Part shown: piece after piece, positions 1 to 9,308 of the stretch
How positions within the stretch are numbered: the stretch's first letter is position 1
How the letters are laid out: each line of letters opens with the position of its first letter
NCBI GenBank assembly: GCA_913054135.1
Contig: CAJXJK010000009.1
Location: 62,001-126,000, forward strand
Source of the DNA: an uncultured Flavobacteriales bacterium
GTDB taxonomy: Bacteria > Bacteroidota > Bacteroidia > Flavobacteriales_D > Crocinitomicaceae
Direction of reading: 5' to 3'
DNA: 64,000 bases
Program-made: the position numbers and the translations under genes
The notes under the pieces: generated by a model
What the model saw: the letters and a program-made list of their open reading frames with translations, nothing else
Told to the model about the DNA's origin: nothing
Database searches by the model: none

Positions 1-3000
1 CATTAAACGGTCCTGCTGACAACGAAATTTGGACATCTGCAGAAACTGGAGGGCCTTTCTCATTATATGGTGGAGGAGCAGTTGAAACAACTGTTTCATT
101 TTTTGACATAGATGTAAATCCGGGAGCACCGACAGGTGTATGTTATCGAACAACCGATACTCCCGAATCAGTAAACTGTGCAAGAACCAATGGAACGAAT
201 AGTTTTGATTTTGAACCAACTCTTACAGGTAATGGCGATTTATATGACATGGTGATGGCTTATGACGCCAATGATTCCATGGTTGTTGCTTATGTTGATG
301 GCGCTGGCGAAACACATGTTTATAGAGAAGATGGTGGCGCTTGGGTGGATGTCGGTGTTCCAGTAATGACCAACTTTAATTACCCATTGGATATTGAGAT
401 TTTTCATCCTTCAAATAGACCATATTTAACTTCAGTCGAAAGCAGTATGCCTGAGATTCGTGCCTGGAACCATCAACCTGCATATTTATCTGATGCTGGA
501 GTTATTGACATCTGCCAGGATGCCGGTGTATCAACGGTATTAACGGATATTCAATTTACGGACACCGATCACGATAGTGTGTTCGTAAAAGGATTCTCTC
601 AGAATGTGGGATTAATCCAAAACGCGAACATTGTTATTACGAGAACCAATCCATTTGATCCGTTTTCGAATTTAAATACTTTCAGCATAGATGTAACTCC
701 TGAGACAGGACAGTCTGGGTTTTGCACGGTTGACTTATTGGCTATTGATGGGCTCGATACCTTAACTCATCAAATTGTTGTAAATGTCTATCCGCAACCA
801 ACTGCTAACGCTAGTCTAGATCAGCAAATTTGTGCTGATTCTCCAACTACTAGCTTAACTGGATCTTTTAACGGATCAACGGGGGTGCTTTGGACATCAT
901 CAGGAACGGGTTTTTTCGGAAATACGACTAGTGCCGCCACAACATACACCGCCTCAGGAGCGGATATCACAGCAGGAACAGTCACACTGACTTTAACTAC
1001 TACTGGAAACGGAGCCTGCGCTGGTGATTCTGACGATATGATTCTCACCATCAATGCACTGCCTAATGTAGACGGTGGTATTGATCTGACAGTTTGTGAC
1101 GGCGACAATGTAACATTAAGTGGGTCAGGAGCTCAAATATATGCTTGGGACAATGGAATTTCAAATGCGGTTCCGTTTACTGCAACTTCAACAACCACCT
1201 ACACAGTAACAGGTACAGATGCAAATGGTTGTATGAATACCGATCAAGTTCTTGTTACAGTAAATCCAATTCCATCTACACCATTGGTAACTGCAAATTC
1301 ACCTCTATGCGAAGGAGATAATTTGAATCTTACAGCAACTTCAACAGGAGGTTCTACTTACAGTTGGACGGGCCCAAACACTTTTACATCAACTCAACAA
1401 AACCCAACCATTATTGGTGTTAGTTTAGCTGAGGCAGGGACCTATTCAGTAACTGCTACTTTAAATGGATGTGCGAGTTTGCCTGCAACGTCTATTGTAT
1501 CAGTTAATCCAAATCCACCAACATTTACAGTTACTTCTACGAACCCAACTATTTGTTCTATTGCTGATGGATCTTTATTATTGAACGGATTATTACCAGT
1601 TACTAACTATGACATTTACTATAACAATGGTTCAGTGCAAGGACCATTTGGTCTGGTATCAGGAACAGGTGGCGAATTGACAATTCCTGGTTTAGGAGCT
1701 GGCTCTTTTTCCGACATCACTGTTGTTAATACAAATGGCTGTCAAACTGTTGACGCAGGGCCTTATGGTCTTAGTGATCCGAGCGCGCCAACTGTTGACG
1801 CCGGAATTGACATGACAATCTGTGAAGGTGAGCCAATTACGCTAACAGCTGTTAATTCAGAAAATGCATTAATCAGTTGGGACAATGGAATCTTAAATGG
1901 TCACACATTCTTCCCAACAACTACCACAACTTTCACTGTAACAGCAAGTTCTTCTGGATGTACCGCGACAGATCAGGTAACAATTACGGTAAATGCTTTA
2001 CCTGACGTAACATTATCAGTAACAGATGCTACTTGCACTGCTGAAGACGGAGTGGTTACTTCATCAATTTCTAACGGCCTACCTCCATATGATGTCTACT
2101 GGTCAAACGGAACAACTGGTGGCGACATCAGTGGTTTAGAGCCTGCTCTTTATTATATAAATGTGACGGACGATAACGGCTGTTATACTATGGAAGTTGC
2201 GACAGTATCATCTACAGCTATGTCAATTACAGGAACTAAAACTGATAATAACTGCCCTGGTGACGCCAATGGTACAGTTGATTTGACTGTTTCAGGAAGT
2301 GGACCATTTACCTATCATTGGTCAAATGGCGACATTACTGAAGATATTTCTTCATTGACTTCAGGTCAATACGAAGTTATGGTAACCGACCAAAACCTTT
2401 GTATGTCAAACGCTTCATTCTTAATCCAAGAACCGACAGCTATGTATGGAGAGTTGGTTTCAACAAATGCTACTTGCGGTTTAGCTGACGGATCAATTTC
2501 TTCAGCTGTTTTAGGTGGAACGCCAGCATATGCATATCAATGGAAAGATGATGGTGGAGTTGATTTAACTGGTGAAAATGCCTCTACTTTGTCGGCTTAT
2601 GGACAAGGTGCATACAGTTTAGCCATTACAGATGTTAACGGTTGTACTCATGAACTCTTTGGAGGAATTTCTGAAAACAATGGGCCAATCGTAACTGTTG
2701 ATTCACTAATTGCTTCTACCTGTGCAAATGACGGAACGATTAACATTGATGTTAATTCTGCATTTGCTATTACTTCATATTTATGGAATACGGGGGCAAC
2801 AACTGAAGATCTTACTCCAACTGGTGCAGGTCAATATAATTTAACTGTAGAAGATGTAAACGGATGTTTCGGAGTTGTTGCAGTTAATCTTCCTGCTGTT
2901 CTTCCTACAACAAATGATATTTGTATCGTATCTGTTGATGACATCACCAACACCAACCTCATCGTATGGGAAAAACCAGTTACTGACGAAATCGCTTACT

Positions 3001-3740
3001 TTAATGTATACAGAGAATCTTCAATAGCAGGTATGTTCCAGCTTGTAGACAGCATTAGCTATAGCCAAGTATCTGAATACAATGATACAATTGCGTACCC
3101 GGGTCTTAGATCTTGGAGATACAGATTGGGAACGGTAGATACTTGTGGTAATGAATCTATTTTGAGTGAGCCTCACAAAACTATGCACATCACTTATAAT
3201 GAAAGTAGTGGAGTCTATAACCTGGCTTGGGATCATTATGAAGGTTTCCCTTATTCAACATATTATATATGGGAACACACTGACGCATTGGGCTGGACTG
3301 AAATCGATCAAGAACCAACTACAGTGACAACTTATACTCAAACACCAACCGACATTGTTGGAATTGATTATAGAGTGACTATTAACCCGCCTTCAACTTG
3401 TACATCTACCTACAAAGCGACAGATTACAACTCTTCAAGATCAAATAAATCTGAAAAGTCAGGCGCAACAACAAATGGACCAGATGACATAGGATTTGAA
3501 GAAGCAAATATTGAATTCGAAGTTTATCCAAATCCTTCTGAAGGATTGTTCAAAATTGATATGGGTGAATTCAATACATATGACTTAAGAATATTCGACA
3601 TCAGTGGTAAAGTGGCTTACTCAGAAACCATCAATAGTCAAAATGCATTGGTTGATATTTCACACTTAGAATCAGGTGCTTATTTGATTAAAATTAAATC
3701 AAATGAAGGTGAAGGAATCAAGCAATTGATTAAACACTAA
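1..3740 (+). CDS. Large secreted SprB-repeat/Ig-like protein with T9SS sorting domain (5' end outside window)
   Basis: The reading frame is open from the left edge of the window, so the start lies upstream and only the C-terminal part (about 1,245 residues) is seen. The visible part has a series of Ig/PKD-like beta domains with paired cysteines. It then has SprB-type repeats: segments with WSNG...TGGDISGL and ...Y.V.VTD.NGC, seen roughly from base 2000 to 2900. A fibronectin-like segment follows (about 2930-3450). The C-terminus is a type A T9SS sorting domain (VYPNPSEGLFKIDMG near base 3520, then a GAYLIKI motif and basic end). Proteins of this build are exported by T9SS and anchored on or released from the cell surface, often as adhesins or gliding-associated proteins. 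The exact ligand cannot be told. A strong terminator follows. Confidence 0.85.
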   Translation, partial: LNGPADNEIWTSAETGGPFSLYGGGAVETTVSFFDIDVNPGAPTGVCYRTTDTPESVNCARTNGTNSFDFEPTLTGNGDLYDMVMAYDANDSMVVAYVDGAGETHVYREDGGAWVDVGVPVMTNFNYPLDIEIFHPSNRPYLTSVESSMPEIRAWNHQPAYLSDAGVIDICQDAGVSTVLTDIQFTDTDHDSVFVKGFSQNVGLIQNANIVITRTNPFDPFSNLNTFSIDVTPETGQSGFCTVDLLAIDGLDTLTHQIVVNVYPQPTANASLDQQICADSPTTSLTGSFNGSTGVLWTSSGTGFFGNTTSAATTYTASGADITAGTVTLTLTTTGNGACAGDSDDMILTINALPNVDGGIDLTVCDGDNVTLSGSGAQIYAWDNGISNAVPFTATSTTTYTVTGTDANGCMNTDQVLVTVNPIPSTPLVTANSPLCEGDNLNLTATSTGGSTYSWTGPNTFTSTQQNPTIIGVSLAEAGTYSVTATLNGCASLPATSIVSVNPNPPTFTVTSTNPTICSIADGSLLLNGLLPVTNYDIYYNNGSVQGPFGLVSGTGGELTIPGLGAGSFSDITVVNTNGCQTVDAGPYGLSDPSAPTVDAGIDMTICEGEPITLTAVNSENALISWDNGILNGHTFFPTTTTTFTVTASSSGCTATDQVTITVNALPDVTLSVTDATCTAEDGVVTSSISNGLPPYDVYWSNGTTGGDISGLEPALYYINVTDDNGCYTMEVATVSSTAMSITGTKTDNNCPGDANGTVDLTVSGSGPFTYHWSNGDITEDISSLTSGQYEVMVTDQNLCMSNASFLIQEPTAMYGELVSTNATCGLADGSISSAVLGGTPAYAYQWKDDGGVDLTGENASTLSAYGQGAYSLAITDVNGCTHELFGGISENNGPIVTVDSLIASTCANDGTINIDVNSAFAITSYLWNTGATTEDLTPTGAGQYNLTVEDVNGCFGVVAVNLPAVLPTTNDICIVSVDDITNTNLIVWEKPVTDEIAYFNVYRESSIAGMFQLVDSISYSQVSEYNDTIAYPGLRSWRYRLGTVDTCGNESILSEPHKTMHITYNESSGVYNLAWDHYEGFPYSTYYIWEHTDALGWTEIDQEPTTVTTYTQTPTDIVGIDYRVTINPPSTCTSTYKATDYNSSRSNKSEKSGATTNGPDDIGFEEANIEFEVYPNPSEGLFKIDMGEFNTYDLRIFDISGKVAYSETINSQNALVDISHLESGAYLIKIKSNEGEGIKQLIKH

Positions 3741-3754
3741 ATCTAAATAATTCA

Positions 3755-3792
3755 AAAAAAGGCGTCTTGGTTTAACCTTGACGCCTTTTTTT
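3755..3792 (+). terminator. Rho-independent terminator after the SprB-repeat gene
   Basis: GGCGTC (3761-3766) pairs with GACGCC (3780-3785), with a further GG/CC pair inside, and is followed by seven T. It lies 20 bases after the stop codon. Confidence 0.8.
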
Positions 3793-3849
3793 ATTCCCAA
3801 TTGGCAATAAAAGATCGCTATTGAAGTTAATGTTTGTAAATTTATCCTA

Positions 3850-6144
3850 GTGAGAATTTCTCTTGTCATAACAACCTTTCTTCTCTGCTCATTGGCTCAG
3901 GCTCAAATAGGCATGCAAGATTGGCGAATTCATTTTTCAGCCTTCAATACTGCTGGTATAGCAGAAAGCGAAGAGTCAATATTCATGGCATGCTCAAATG
4001 GATTAGTTGAATACAGCCTTAGTGACAACTCAGTAAGCATGCTTACGGCAGCCAATGGTTTATCCGATTTAGGTGTTTCAGCTATCGAAGGGAAAGGCAA
4101 TGTAGTGATTGTAGGATACGCCAATGGGAATTTAGATGTGATAGAACCAGACTTAATCACAAACGTTCCTTGGATTCAAAAATCAGAAATTTCAGGAGAT
4201 AAAGCAGTTAACAACTTTTTCTTTGATGGCGACATCATTTACGTTTGCACAAACATTGGTTTGGTTGTATTTGATAATGATAAGAAAGAAATTAAAGACA
4301 CTTATTACCCTTACGATAATCCCTTAATTTATGATGTTACCATTTTTAACGACACCATTTATACGGCTACTGATAATGGCATCTACAAGGCGTCAAAAAA
4401 CAGTTCTTTCTTAAATGACAAGAACCAATGGACCCAAGAAAGTAATCTTCCAACAAACTTGGTTGGAGCAAACATTGAACAAATAGAATCGTTCGGGAAT
4501 AAATTGATGTTTACTTACAACACAACCGATTTTAAAAGTGACTCTCTTTACTATTTCGAGAACTCAGTATTGAATGCTTATTCTGGCAACCCAATTGAGG
4601 TGAATGCCATTCGTAATGATGACGACAAATTGCTTTTATCACTTTATGGTGGGTCAGAAGTTTTAGATGAAAATCTAGTTCAAGAAAGTATCATTTTTGA
4701 AGTTCAAGGAAACTTCCCAAATCCACAGAATTCATTATTAAAAGATGGAGAAATTTGGTCGGGTGATTCACGAAATGGGATGACAAGAGGCTTTAACAGC
4801 TGGGACACTAAATCTATCTTTTCAAATTCACCATTTTCAGATGGAACTTATAGAATAGACATTCAATTCGGAACCGTATTGGTTGCAGGTGGTGGATTGA
4901 ACAATCTGCAAAATAATTTTTCAAGAAATGGAGTCTATAAATTCAAGGATGAAGCTTGGACAAATTTCAACCATGAAAATCAAGACTCTATGAGTTTTGA
5001 TACCAATTGGGATTTCGTTTCAGTTGTTGTCAATCCAAACAATACAGATGATTTGGCTTTTGCTTCAGTATCTCAAGGTGGATTAATGGTGGTTAAAGAC
5101 GGTATTAATGTAACCGAAGTGTTTGACGAAAACAATTCTTCATTAGAAAGAGTAAATGGCAACATAGTAATCACTGATTTAAAGTATGACCAATTAGGAA
5201 ACCTTTGGGTTTTGAATAAAGGAGTAGAACCTCTTAAGATGTTGACTCCTGAAGGACAATGGTATTCATTCACCCTAGGTTCAGCCGCTAAAAATCAGCA
5301 TCCTTATAAATTGATGATTGACAATGATGGCGTTAAGTGGGTAGGAATTAATCAAGTAGGATTAGTGGCATTTAGTGATGGTGGAACCTTTGACGACTCA
5401 TCAGATGATCAATGGAAAACATTGTCTGCTGCCGAAGGGTACGGGAACCTCCCTTCTATTCTAGTAAAATCTCTTGCACAAGATGTTGATGGTGAAATTT
5501 GGATAGGAACTGATTTTGGTTTGACTGTTCTTTACAATCCTTCTAATGTTTTTGATGGCGGATTTGGAGAATACGATTCAAATCCAATCTTAATTGAAGT
5601 AGATGGCGAAGTTGAAAAACTATTGGGTGAATCAGACATTTCATCAATTACTGTTGATGGTGGGAACCGAAAATGGATAGGAACAAGTGGTTCAGGTGTT
5701 TTCTGTTTATCGCCTGACGGAACTGAAGAGATCTATAGATATACAAAAGAGAACAGCCCTCTTGTATCCAACAATATATTTGACATTAGAACAGATTTAC
5801 TAACTGGTGAGACCTATTTTGCAACTGAATCAGGTCTTGTTTCGGTAAGAACAGATGCCTCATTGGGAGACCCTGAATTTAGCAATGTCACTGTATTTCC
5901 TAATCCAGTAAGACCTGATTACCAGGGGCCAATCACAGTTCAAGGCTTGGGTTATCAATCTGATGTTAAGGTGACGGATGTTTCAGGAAACGTGGTTTTC
6001 AAAACTGTTTCAAATGGTGGAACCGTAATTTGGGATGGGAAAACACTTCAAGGCGAAAGAGCTAAATCAGGAGTTTATCTTGTATGGTCTGCTTCTGTCA
6101 CTGGCAAAGGAAGAGAAGTAGCAAAGATTCTCTTTATCAATTAA
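3850..6144 (+). CDS. porZ: PorZ-like T9SS beta-propeller protein
   Basis: This 764-residue exported protein has a signal peptide (LLCSLAQAQ) and many 'two-component regulator propeller' blades (for example IWIGTDFGLTVL, KWIGTSGSGVF). It ends in a T9SS-type sorting domain (VTVFPNPVRP). This is the architecture of PorZ, the T9SS surface component that delivers anionic LPS to the sortase in Porphyromonas. A porZ-recO neighbourhood is, as I recall, common in Bacteroidota, and recO starts 3 bases after this stop. The start is GTG at 3850; the only nearby ATG (3831) runs into a stop after six codons. The symbol rests on architecture and neighbourhood; a generic propeller protein is the alternative. 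Confidence 0.7.
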   Translation: MRISLVITTFLLCSLAQAQIGMQDWRIHFSAFNTAGIAESEESIFMACSNGLVEYSLSDNSVSMLTAANGLSDLGVSAIEGKGNVVIVGYANGNLDVIEPDLITNVPWIQKSEISGDKAVNNFFFDGDIIYVCTNIGLVVFDNDKKEIKDTYYPYDNPLIYDVTIFNDTIYTATDNGIYKASKNSSFLNDKNQWTQESNLPTNLVGANIEQIESFGNKLMFTYNTTDFKSDSLYYFENSVLNAYSGNPIEVNAIRNDDDKLLLSLYGGSEVLDENLVQESIIFEVQGNFPNPQNSLLKDGEIWSGDSRNGMTRGFNSWDTKSIFSNSPFSDGTYRIDIQFGTVLVAGGGLNNLQNNFSRNGVYKFKDEAWTNFNHENQDSMSFDTNWDFVSVVVNPNNTDDLAFASVSQGGLMVVKDGINVTEVFDENNSSLERVNGNIVITDLKYDQLGNLWVLNKGVEPLKMLTPEGQWYSFTLGSAAKNQHPYKLMIDNDGVKWVGINQVGLVAFSDGGTFDDSSDDQWKTLSAAEGYGNLPSILVKSLAQDVDGEIWIGTDFGLTVLYNPSNVFDGGFGEYDSNPILIEVDGEVEKLLGESDISSITVDGGNRKWIGTSGSGVFCLSPDGTEEIYRYTKENSPLVSNNIFDIRTDLLTGETYFATESGLVSVRTDASLGDPEFSNVTVFPNPVRPDYQGPITVQGLGYQSDVKVTDVSGNVVFKTVSNGGTVIWDGKTLQGERAKSGVYLVWSASVTGKGREVAKILFIN

Positions 6145-6147
6145 GAG

Positions 6148-6858
6148 ATGACTGGAGTTGTAGAAGGAATTGTTTTACAAAAGACAGATTATTCTGAGAG
6201 CAGTTTAATTATCAAATTCCTGACTTCAGAAGGAGTACAAAGTTTCATATTTCAAGGCGCAAAACGAAAAGGAAAAAAGGGTAATTTAATAAGTCCTTTG
6301 GCAATTTTATCAATCGAATATTACAAACGAAATGATTCAGCTTTAGGCAAGATTAGTAAAATTGAGCCGGCAATCATTTTCAAAGAAATTCCATTTGACC
6401 CATTTAAATCGAGTATTGTCTTCTTCATGAATGAAGTTTTGAATAAGACTTTGAAAGAAAAAGATGCCGACCATGACTTGTATACTTTCTTAAGAAGTAT
6501 TCTTGAAATCTTAGATTTGAGCACCACCACAGCCAACTTTCCAATAAAGTTTCTATACCAATTAACTAAGTATTTAGGATTTTATCCTCAAGTTGATGAA
6601 AACGGCATCTACCTTGATTTACAAGAAGGTAGGTATGTTAAATATCAACCTAATCATCCTTTCTACCTCACAAAAGAAAAATCTGACTTACTTTTGGAGT
6701 TTTCAGGCATGAATTTTGATGGTAAAAACGACCCAAATGTCACACTTAAAGATCGCAGAGAATTAGTTTATGACTTACTCAATTACTATAAAGTCATCTT
6801 TGATAATTTTGAAGAAATCCAAAGCTTATCAGTCTTGGAAGCTACTTTTCATTCTTAG
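6148..6858 (+). CDS. recO: DNA repair protein RecO
   Basis: The 236-residue product matches the length and layout of RecO. It has an N-terminal OB-fold (the TGVVEGIVLQKTDYSESSLI region; RecO proteins typically open with 'x.aivL....Y.E.s.iv...T') and a helical C-terminal part (YQLTKYLGFYPQ, FYLTKEKSDLLLEFSG). RecO loads RecA on SSB-coated single strands with RecR in the RecF pathway. The zinc-binding cysteines found in some RecO proteins are absent, as is usual in Bacteroidota. It begins 3 bases after the porZ-like gene, so the two are probably co-transcribed, and it runs into the start region of the following receptor gene. Confidence 0.9.
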   Translation: MTGVVEGIVLQKTDYSESSLIIKFLTSEGVQSFIFQGAKRKGKKGNLISPLAILSIEYYKRNDSALGKISKIEPAIIFKEIPFDPFKSSIVFFMNEVLNKTLKEKDADHDLYTFLRSILEILDLSTTTANFPIKFLYQLTKYLGFYPQVDENGIYLDLQEGRYVKYQPNHPFYLTKEKSDLLLEFSGMNFDGKNDPNVTLKDRRELVYDLLNYYKVIFDNFEEIQSLSVLEATFHS

Positions 6859-9244
6859 TCTTTTCTTTTCGGGCAATGCTTTCGGGCAAACTATAAAAGT
6901 GCTTGACAAAAAACATGGTAAAGGAATTAAGGAAGTTTATGTTTTTTCAAAGCAAAACGAAAGAGGAGTCATATCAAATCAAAAGGGCGAAGTAGATCTT
7001 TCTGAGTTTGGTTCTGAAGACCTCATAACCTTTAAACATGTTAAGTTCGAAGATTTTAGAATTAAGAAAACTGAAATAAAAAATGGGGCTGTAAGCCTCA
7101 CTGAAAAAGAAAACAGCTTACCAACAGTTTATTACGATTATCCCTTGAGATATAACATAGATGAAGAGGACGAAGCTGGTCAAATTGATAAGATATCAAG
7201 AGACATCATCAAACTTGAAAACCCGGCCACTTCTGCCGATATGCTTCAAAACACTGGTAATGTGTTGATTCAAAAATCTCAAGGAGGTGGAGGTAGTCCG
7301 ATTATTAGAGGATTTGAAGCAAACAAAGTTCTACTGGTGATTGATGGTGTGCGAATGAACAATGCAATTTATCGTAGTGGACATCTTCAAAATGCAATTA
7401 CCATTGATAACGGAGTTCTTGACCACACAGAGATCATTTATGGGCCAAGTTCTTCTCTTTATGGCAGTGACGCCTTAGGAGGGGTAATTCACTTTCATAC
7501 GCGCGACCCAAGTATATCGAACTCAGACAGTATTTACTTTGAGGGTAGCAGCTATTTTAGGTTAAACTCAAATAACCGCAGTATGACAGGTCACTTTGAC
7601 TTTGCTACAGGAAAAAAGAAGTGGGCCTTATTGAGTTCAATAACGGCAAGTCAATTTGGGGATGTTATTATGGGGTCAAATCGTGATTTTCATGGCGACC
7701 CAAATTATGCTCTTCATAATGATGTTGTTATTCAGTCAAATGGCGCGGACTCAGTGGTGCAAAATTTAAACCCCTTATGGCAAGCAAATTCGGGCTACAA
7801 TCAGTTTGATATTCTAGAGAAGTTTATTTACGAATCAAATAGTCATTTAAAATACACTTTCAATTTTCAATATTCTACATCATCAGCCGTAAACAGATAC
7901 GATAAACTAACAGAATATAAAGATGGTAATCTTCGATTTGCAGAGTGGTACTATGGTCCACAAAAACGATTATTTGGCCAATTTAAAGTTGACTTTTCAA
8001 AGAATCCAAATAATCCTAAAAACAAACTATACCATTCAGGAGTCTTTTCGGCGGCATATCAAAAGATAGATGAAGATAGAATCAGTAGATCATTTGGAAG
8101 TGACATCAGAGAGCACCAAGAAGAGGACGTTCAGGTTTTCTCATTGAACCTTGACTTCAACCGCATCTTCACAAAAAATCGAATTTTGTTCTACGGCTTA
8201 GAAGTACAGCATAACTTCGTCACCTCTACTGCCTTTGAAGAAAATATAAACTCTGGCTCATCAGTTGACGCCCAAAGAAGGTATCCTCAATTAAGCAATT
8301 ATTTATCTTCAGGACTGTATGTTGAATACAAACAAAAATTCAAGAATAATGCTTCTTTAACTGCAGGACTTAGAATCTCTGCAATCTATGCAAATTCTGA
8401 TTTTAGTGACACCACATTTCTACAACTTCCTTTCAATGAAGTGAATCTATTCGCCATGGCTCCTTCAGGGAATGTAGGGTTTGTAATGAGACCTGACACT
8501 TCAACAAACATTAAGTTTTTAGGCACTTCTGGTTTCAGAGCTCCGAATATTGATGATTATGGTAAAGTTTTCGAAAAGAAAGGTGTCACTGTAGTACCTA
8601 ATGATCAACTAACTCCAGAGTTTGCTCTAGGAGGAGAAGTATCAGTTCAAAGAAAGTTAGTCAATGACAAAATTCAACTAGGTGCCGTAATTTATAGTAC
8701 TTACATTTTGAATGCCATGGTGCAAAGAGATTTCACCTTAAACGGAGAAGACAGTATTGTTTACAATAGTGAAAACACGAAAATTCAGGCAATAGTGAAC
8801 ACAAACAATGCAATTGTGTACGGTACAGGTGCAAATTTGAAAGTGAATTTTACTGATAAATTGTCATTGGCCTATTCTCATAACTTCACCAAAGGAATTG
8901 ATTTAGCAGCTGATACACCACTTGAGCATATTCCGCCTCAATTTGGTAAAATCTCTTTTGGATATGCAGGACCTAAAATGAATACGGCTATTTATAGTTT
9001 CTACAATTTCAGAAAGAACTTGGCGGATTACACGCCAGGCGGCGACAATATAGACCTCACGCCTAAGGAAGAAGGCACGCCACCTTGGTGGACACTTAAC
9101 TTAAGATTCAGTTATACTTTTTATGAGAGCTTCACGGTTCAAGCAGCTGCAGAGAATCTTTTGGATATGCATTATGTTCAATTCTCTTCAGGTATTTCAG
9201 CTCCTGGCCGAAACTTTATGATTAGCCTCAAAGCAGATTTTTAA
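6809..9244 (+). CDS. TonB-dependent outer-membrane receptor, heme/hemoglobin-receptor-like
   Basis: After the signal peptide (LLFILSLFFSGNAFGQ) come a short carboxypeptidase-regulatory-like domain, a TonB plug (IIRGFEANKVLLVIDGVRMN, then YGPSSSLYGSDALGGVIHF) and a beta-barrel ending in a typical aromatic-rich strand (PGRNFMISLKADF). The segment YRSGHLQNAITID in the plug and FRAPNIDDYGK in the barrel resemble the hemoglobin/heme receptor class, so iron or heme uptake is the likely role; the substrate is inferred. The start is uncertain. TTG 6809 gives a good signal peptide (MKKSKAYQSW...) and overlaps recO by 50 bases. The only in-frame ATG nearby (6770) would give an unusually long N-region and an 89-base overlap. 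Confidence 0.85.
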   Translation: MKKSKAYQSWKLLFILSLFFSGNAFGQTIKVLDKKHGKGIKEVYVFSKQNERGVISNQKGEVDLSEFGSEDLITFKHVKFEDFRIKKTEIKNGAVSLTEKENSLPTVYYDYPLRYNIDEEDEAGQIDKISRDIIKLENPATSADMLQNTGNVLIQKSQGGGGSPIIRGFEANKVLLVIDGVRMNNAIYRSGHLQNAITIDNGVLDHTEIIYGPSSSLYGSDALGGVIHFHTRDPSISNSDSIYFEGSSYFRLNSNNRSMTGHFDFATGKKKWALLSSITASQFGDVIMGSNRDFHGDPNYALHNDVVIQSNGADSVVQNLNPLWQANSGYNQFDILEKFIYESNSHLKYTFNFQYSTSSAVNRYDKLTEYKDGNLRFAEWYYGPQKRLFGQFKVDFSKNPNNPKNKLYHSGVFSAAYQKIDEDRISRSFGSDIREHQEEDVQVFSLNLDFNRIFTKNRILFYGLEVQHNFVTSTAFEENINSGSSVDAQRRYPQLSNYLSSGLYVEYKQKFKNNASLTAGLRISAIYANSDFSDTTFLQLPFNEVNLFAMAPSGNVGFVMRPDTSTNIKFLGTSGFRAPNIDDYGKVFEKKGVTVVPNDQLTPEFALGGEVSVQRKLVNDKIQLGAVIYSTYILNAMVQRDFTLNGEDSIVYNSENTKIQAIVNTNNAIVYGTGANLKVNFTDKLSLAYSHNFTKGIDLAADTPLEHIPPQFGKISFGYAGPKMNTAIYSFYNFRKNLADYTPGGDNIDLTPKEEGTPPWWTLNLRFSYTFYESFTVQAAAENLLDMHYVQFSSGISAPGRNFMISLKADF

Positions 9245-9308
9245 TTGTCTTAATCAAAAAAGGCGGAGCCTCCTGAGGAAACTCCCCTTCAAATTTGTTA
9301 ATCAATCT

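Noticed and set aside
821-1108. Minus-strand ORF inside the SprB-repeat gene
   Set aside because: Antisense shadow of Thr/Ser-rich Ig-like domains.
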